Below the pieces are notes generated by a model. The model was not told where the DNA came from. It ran no database searches and saw only the letters and a list, made by a program, of their open reading frames with translations. 64,000 nt of DNA from Hydnum rufescens UP504 (lineage: Eukaryota > Basidiomycota > Agaricomycetes > Cantharellales > Hydnaceae). Below, piece by piece: positions 60,014 through 64,000 of the stretch. Location: the NCBI GenBank assembly GCA_014904985.1, contig MU128928.1, positions 272,832 to 336,831 on the forward strand. The letters are read 5' to 3'. How positions within the stretch are numbered: position 1 is the first letter of the stretch; the number at the start of each line of letters is the position of its first letter. The translations under genes and the position numbers were made by a program.

Positions 60014-60079
60014 GCACGTCAATAGTCTCGTAACCAGACCCTCTTATCAGAGGGTCTGGTTACGAGACTAGCACGTCAA
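60014..60079. mobile_element. 48-bp perfect hairpin flanked by a 9-bp direct repeat (minute MITE)
   Basis: Positions 60023-60043 and 60050-60070 are perfect 21-bp reverse complements around the 6-base loop TTATCA. The hairpin is bounded exactly by GCACGTCAA at 60014-60022 and again at 60071-60079. A perfect foldback precisely inside a 9-bp duplication looks like a very short transposon insertion. Nine-base duplications are typical of Mutator-like elements. No coding capacity. Confidence 0.75.
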
Positions 60080-61054
60080 AGCCGCAATGAGTTGGATCGG
60101 AACTATCAAATTGCGAAAGTGGCCTACACATATTTTATCAGCTGTAAGAGGAGCGATAGTGAGTTGGGTTAAACCCCAAGACACTACGGCCGCCCGTAAT
60201 CATCCTTGATTCTGTCTACGCGACTGCGGCACTCCTGGCGTGAAGTTCGAAACCTTTGGCCAATTATCTCCAGGAACAGACAAAGGGCGGCTCCGCTGAA
60301 CATGATACTGGAGATGATGGCGTTGATGGTCAGATCTTGTCGTGGGGCTGTGGAATCACTCCTTGAACGATCATCCAGGAACGCACTCGTGAAACGGATT
60401 CTGATCGCGACGCAAAGATACCAAGGCATGGTTACGATCGGTGGGGGGAGTCGAGGGGTCATAGTGCTGCATGCCAGTCCAACTTGCATCTGCAAGTCCT
60501 TATAGCTGTTTTCAGGCTAGTCACTGAACAAGGCCATGGTGGCTAATATCTTCATTGGCTACATAATCCAGACACGCTGAGTCTACCTTAAACCAAGCAG
60601 ATATCTCTAAGATATAGTATTGAGAACTAACTCTCGAGTCTTTAACTACATCAAGGAGAAGAGAAAAAAGAATAGACTTGCTACTTTCAAGAAACAGTAC
60701 GCAGTTAGATTCAGTAGGAGGGAGATCCGATACGAAAGAAAAGGGAAGAGGAAATGGAGAAAATTCGTGCCGCGGCGGGTCACCTCGGGAACCACCTCAA
60801 TTTCCCTTGGGACATCTACGTGCACAAGATATTGATGCGAAAGGAGAGGAACACTGAGTTGGGGTTTGGTTGAGGCCAAAGCTGGAGATCGGAAGAAGCT
60901 AGGAGCGACTACAGAGGGTGGAGCAGTCTGTTCGGGGACAATAATACGGCGAGGATGTAACGGCGTTCAGGGTGAAACCGGAGATGATATTGTTGAAGAT
61001 GATATAGTAGGAGTGTCAATGTCCAAAGAGTACGCGCATGCCAACAACAACACG
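60080..61054. other. Intergenic, downstream of the bZIP gene
   Basis: About 975 bp with no supported gene. A 103-residue open frame at 60184-60495 (-) has one hydrophobic stretch (AIISSIMFSGAALCLFLEII) but lacks a recognised domain; it could be a small membrane protein. An A/G-rich block lies at 60640-60770. Confidence 0.35.
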
Positions 61055-63426
61055 TCAGGAGCTCTTCCGGAGTCCTGAGAAAATTTTGGAGCATGCAATG
61101 CTGGTGCCGCATCGCTCGCTAGCCGTCATGGACGTTGACCCATTCGGACTCAGACCAAGCGAAAGACCTTTGAATTGCTCCTCAAGGTCTGCTGAGGCAT
61201 CTGCTGAGGGTAGTGCAGAATTAACGATCTCCCTCTCGCGAAGGCCGCCTGTTGGCTGGTCAACATCGACCACGCGCACAACGGCCGTCCCTTCCAATAC
61301 TCTCCGTACTTTATCCGCATCCCATCCACGCATGTGGCTCGCGCCGGCACCACTTCGCAAAGGTGCACAAGAGTTGGCGGAAAATGCATCCCAGAATGCA
61401 GTCCCCATACGCGACAGCAGGGTGTGCGAGGCAAGGGCAGCCATGTAGGCCTGTTGGCTCGTTGGTTGCGTCTGTGAAGAGGATGGCGAGAACGCAGAAG
61501 GGAGGAGATTTTGTGGTGCCAGACGACCCAAGGATTGCGGTGGGGGAGGGGGCGGACTTGGGTATGAGTGTGCGTTCTTGCTTGAACCTGCCTTGCCGGA
61601 CAGTAGTGCCGCCAATGTTGATTTGGGTGAGGATGGCGAAGGCGGTCCAGCCGGCGAGGATGAAGAGGAAGTACTGAAAAATGCCGGGCGCAAAGCACTG
61701 AGTAGGTTGTTGCCAGATGCGCTGGAAGAGGCGGGATTCGTTGCGTGTTGCTGGAACCGGGGCACTGTCTGTTGCTGTTGCTGTTGGCGGGCACCAGCCT
61801 CACGAGCCATCTGGGCCCAGAGGTGCATTCTATAGTCATCGACGCTCTTGATAGTGAAAGGATTGAGGTCCATGAATGAATCAAAGCGAGACATCGGTAG
61901 ACCAGGGCTGGGGGTCTGGTGCGATTGCGTGTTCGAGCTGGCGAACATGGGCAAGTTGAGAAGGGGGTTGATGTTATCTTGTTCCCCATAAGCAGAAGGA
62001 AGCGTGGCGCTAGAAATGCTGTTGCGCGCCTGCGGCTTGCCAGAAAGAATGCCGGAAGACAATAAAGGTGCGACGGATTGTGGCGAATTTGGTGCAGTTG
62101 GGAATGCGAAGTCAGGAATGAGAGTAGCGTGAACTGGCGTTACACCGCCCAATGGACCTGTAGCGCCACCCCAGAATCCACGACCAGAATGGGGTGATCC
62201 AGGGGCAATATCCTTGCGAGTGTTAGGCTTATTGAGACGACGGCCGGTGGCGGTAGCGGAAAGGGTCGGAGGAATGGGGGAATTGGAGATGAGTTCACCA
62301 TTGGAGTCAAGGGGTGCAGGAGGTGGGAGGGCGAGAGATTCGGGAGATGTACGGCCTTCAAGCATCGCACGCTTAAGGGCGTCCACTTCCTGGCGCAGTT
62401 CGTCATTCTCCAGCTTCGAAGCGCCGAGTTCCTCGCGAATAGCCTCAATAAGGCGATCACGATCAGCAATATGTGACTCGAGTGTGGTAATATATTCTAT
62501 AAAACATAGCTTATCATCAGCCTATGGGCGCCAGAATTTTACATTGATCCTACCCTTGCGGCGCACTCGGAAGTTACGGGCACTGATCTTGTTCCGCAGT
62601 TGCCTCTTTTCCTTACTGGACAGCTTTTTGTATTCTTCGGGACTTGGCCTCCAGTCATCCGAATCGGGATCCTTGTCAATAGCCACTACCGCGGAGGTAA
62701 CCCTTTTGCTCACGCCACCTGATTGGACGATATTCGAAGTAGATTTCCGGCCTTTGGCGGTAACCTTGCCTGCTGATGAGACTGCGGTGACCGAAGGGGA
62801 CACGGAGGCCAAGTCGTCGTCGTCGTCCTCATCGTCGTCCTCACTGAGGGGCTGGTTGCTGGTCTGTCTAATGGCCTGCCTATTGGTCTCGGGCTGGCGA
62901 GGAGCAGCGGAAGCCGGTGCGGGGACAGGGGGGCGAGGGAGACTATTAGGGGAGGTTGTAGCTACAAGTTGCGGATCTATGGCGAATGAGGGGTGGCCAA
63001 AGGAGGGAATGACCGCGCTGTACGGAGAAGCGGAGGATGACAGGGAAGTAGGAGAGTGACCGTCGGTGAGAGGGGGGCTGCTAGGTAAGCCAGACGAGTA
63101 GAGTGGAATATCATCGAGGTTGCCAAATAGATTGCTCATATGTGGGGTAGAATCTTGGGAGAGAAGAAGCGGTCAAAGTTCCAGAGGGGTTGTTGCTGCT
63201 GACTGTCGAGAGTCAGGTCTTCTGGTTTGCCTGTAAGGAAGGACTGGTAGAAAGCGTCGGAGAAGGCAGAATCTGTCGAAGGGGGCGTGGGAGGGAGTTG
63301 GACAGGAGACGACTCGCGGGACGACGAACTGCCACCAAAGGCAGAGAGGTCGATGATATCATCCATGGAAGGCGACCGCGGGGATGGGAGGAAGGAAGAC
63401 ATGGCTGGGGCGACTTTGCTCGACAT
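61055..63426 (-). CDS. bZIP transcription factor (fungal GCN4/Atf-type basic region)
   Basis: The start at 63426 (MSSKVAPAMSSFLPSPRSP) opens a Ser/Pro-rich region (MDDIIDLSAFGG, DAFYQSFLTGK). Near 63137 the frame must step by one base to continue as SNLFGNLDDIPLYSSG; no intron fits. An acidic run (SEDDDEDDDDD) follows. The bZIP has KLSSKEKRQLRNKISARNF plus RVRRK (N-x7-R), then an intron at about 62498-62554, then EYITTLESHIADRDRLIEAI and KLENDELRQEVDALKRAML with heptad Leu. The long C-terminal part contains GRGFWGGATGPLGGVTPVHA, a poly-Gln run and DADKVRRVLEGTAVVRVVDV, blocks I associate with basidiomycete members. Regulation and targets are unknown. Confidence 0.9.
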
Positions 63427-63800
63427 GGTGGTTCCAGGTGGATCGTGGTAAGCACAACGGGAGTTGCCGGGGCGGCTTGGATCCCCGTTTTTTTTTTGAT
63501 GGCCTATTCCGGGTCACACAAAGGCAAGAAACACAGATTGGGGCAATGTGTTTCCAGTATTTTAGTATGATTTACTACTAGGAATCCTTGACTGCCGATA
63601 GGGCGAGAGGGGAGGACGGCGAGGCTGACGTGGCTGTTCCTCCATATCGGCACTTTGCAGCGGTAAAATTCCCACGGCAAACATTCCAGAATTTTCCCGC
63701 CTGAGGGAATCCATATAGTATTATTGTCCGGTGTGTTGATGTACATGGGGCCTTGAAAAACTAGAGAAATATATAACGAAAAAGAAGGGGGTGGTTTCGA
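63427..63800. promoter_or_regulatory. Upstream region of the bZIP gene
   Basis: This 374-bp region should hold the bZIP promoter and the 3' end region of the next minus-strand gene. A run of nine T lies at about 63490. No specific binding site is obvious. Confidence 0.4.
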
Positions 63801-64000
63801 TCACATCTCTACAAATGGCTGCCTGGCGGCAGGCAACACGCCCCATCCCAGTAGCTCGAATATCACAGGGATAAACTCGGAAGCTAGCCAACCAATTCCG
63901 GCGTATACGATGACTTTCGTGAGGACTAGATCACGCAGCCAAATCAGCATACATATGCAGGAACTAACGACAGCATCAACTGACCATCCGCATCGTAATG
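63801..64000 (-). CDS. C-terminal exon of an unidentified gene (runs off the right edge)
   Basis: The minus strand is open from an apparent acceptor near 63976 to a stop at 63801. It reads SCICMLIWLRDLVLTKVIVY, then GIGWLASEFIPVIFELLGWG, and ends AARQPFVEM. The hydrophobic, amphipathic pattern suggests a membrane-associated C-terminus. The start lies outside the window, and I cannot name the family. Confidence 0.5.
   Translation of the reverse strand, partial: LRCGWSVDAVVSSCICMLIWLRDLVLTKVIVYAGIGWLASEFIPVIFELLGWGVLPAARQPFVEM

Noticed and set aside
60184..60495. 103-residue minus-strand frame with one hydrophobic helix
   Set aside because: A single hydrophobic stretch is weak evidence, and no splice partners or family could be found.

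Overview
The window reads as nuclear DNA of a basidiomycete fungus. Genes are dense, lie on both strands, and are cut by many GT-AG introns of about 50-75 nt. The set of single-copy genes fits an Agaricomycete: OHCU decarboxylase, BUD6, a makorin, UBC6, CWC27, LIG4, PHB2 and the COP9 subunits CSN3 and CSN5. A family of GTCGAGCC-rich short repeats and the general protein style suggest Cantharellales (a Rhizoctonia or Ceratobasidium relative), but that is inference only. No bacterial operon, phage, CRISPR array or rRNA is present.

Layout, left to right. 1-10.7 kb: the 5' part of the glycogen debranching enzyme gene (-), BUD6 (-) head-to-head with TMA16 (+), UBC6 (+), thymidylate kinase (-). 10.7-18.1 kb: OHCU decarboxylase (-) between two gene-poor gaps, a makorin RING/CCCH protein (+), and an intracellular trypsin-like protein (-) whose promoter abuts a repeat. 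18.2-21.3 kb: two short inverted-repeat elements, a 28-bp poly(A) tract and an unresolved hypothetical gene. 21.3-34.1 kb: a mitochondrial-type DEAD-box helicase (+) with several frame breaks, a decayed gene (-), the cyclophilin CWC27 (+), an unknown gene (-) divergent from DNA ligase IV (+), and a Zap1-like zinc-finger factor (+). 34.4-46.8 kb: a Gin4/Hsl1-type kinase (-) divergent from a zinc-free MDR oxidoreductase (+), a GRGGxGN-repeat protein (-), IES2 (-) divergent from a small membrane protein (+), and EAF6 (-) divergent from PHB2 (+). 47.6-56.4 kb: a protein with Sla1 homology domains (+), CSN5 (-) head-to-head with CSN3 (+), and an F-box protein (-). 56.4-61 kb: mostly empty, with a tRNA-like repeat and a tiny perfect hairpin flanked by a 9-bp duplication. 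61-64 kb: a bZIP factor (-) and the last exon of a gene (-) that runs off the right edge.

Three themes stand out. Many gene pairs are divergent with only 70-140 bp between start codons; CSN3/CSN5, two subunits of one complex, is the most striking. Several well-conserved genes carry single-base frame breaks, many in homopolymers, five of them inside one 540-bp stretch of the helicase; these look more like consensus errors than decay, though decay is not excluded. The Gin4-like kinase has Asn where the catalytic Asp should be. Ubiquitin-related genes recur (UBC6, makorin, CSN3, CSN5, F-box), but I see no sign that they form a cluster beyond the CSN pair.
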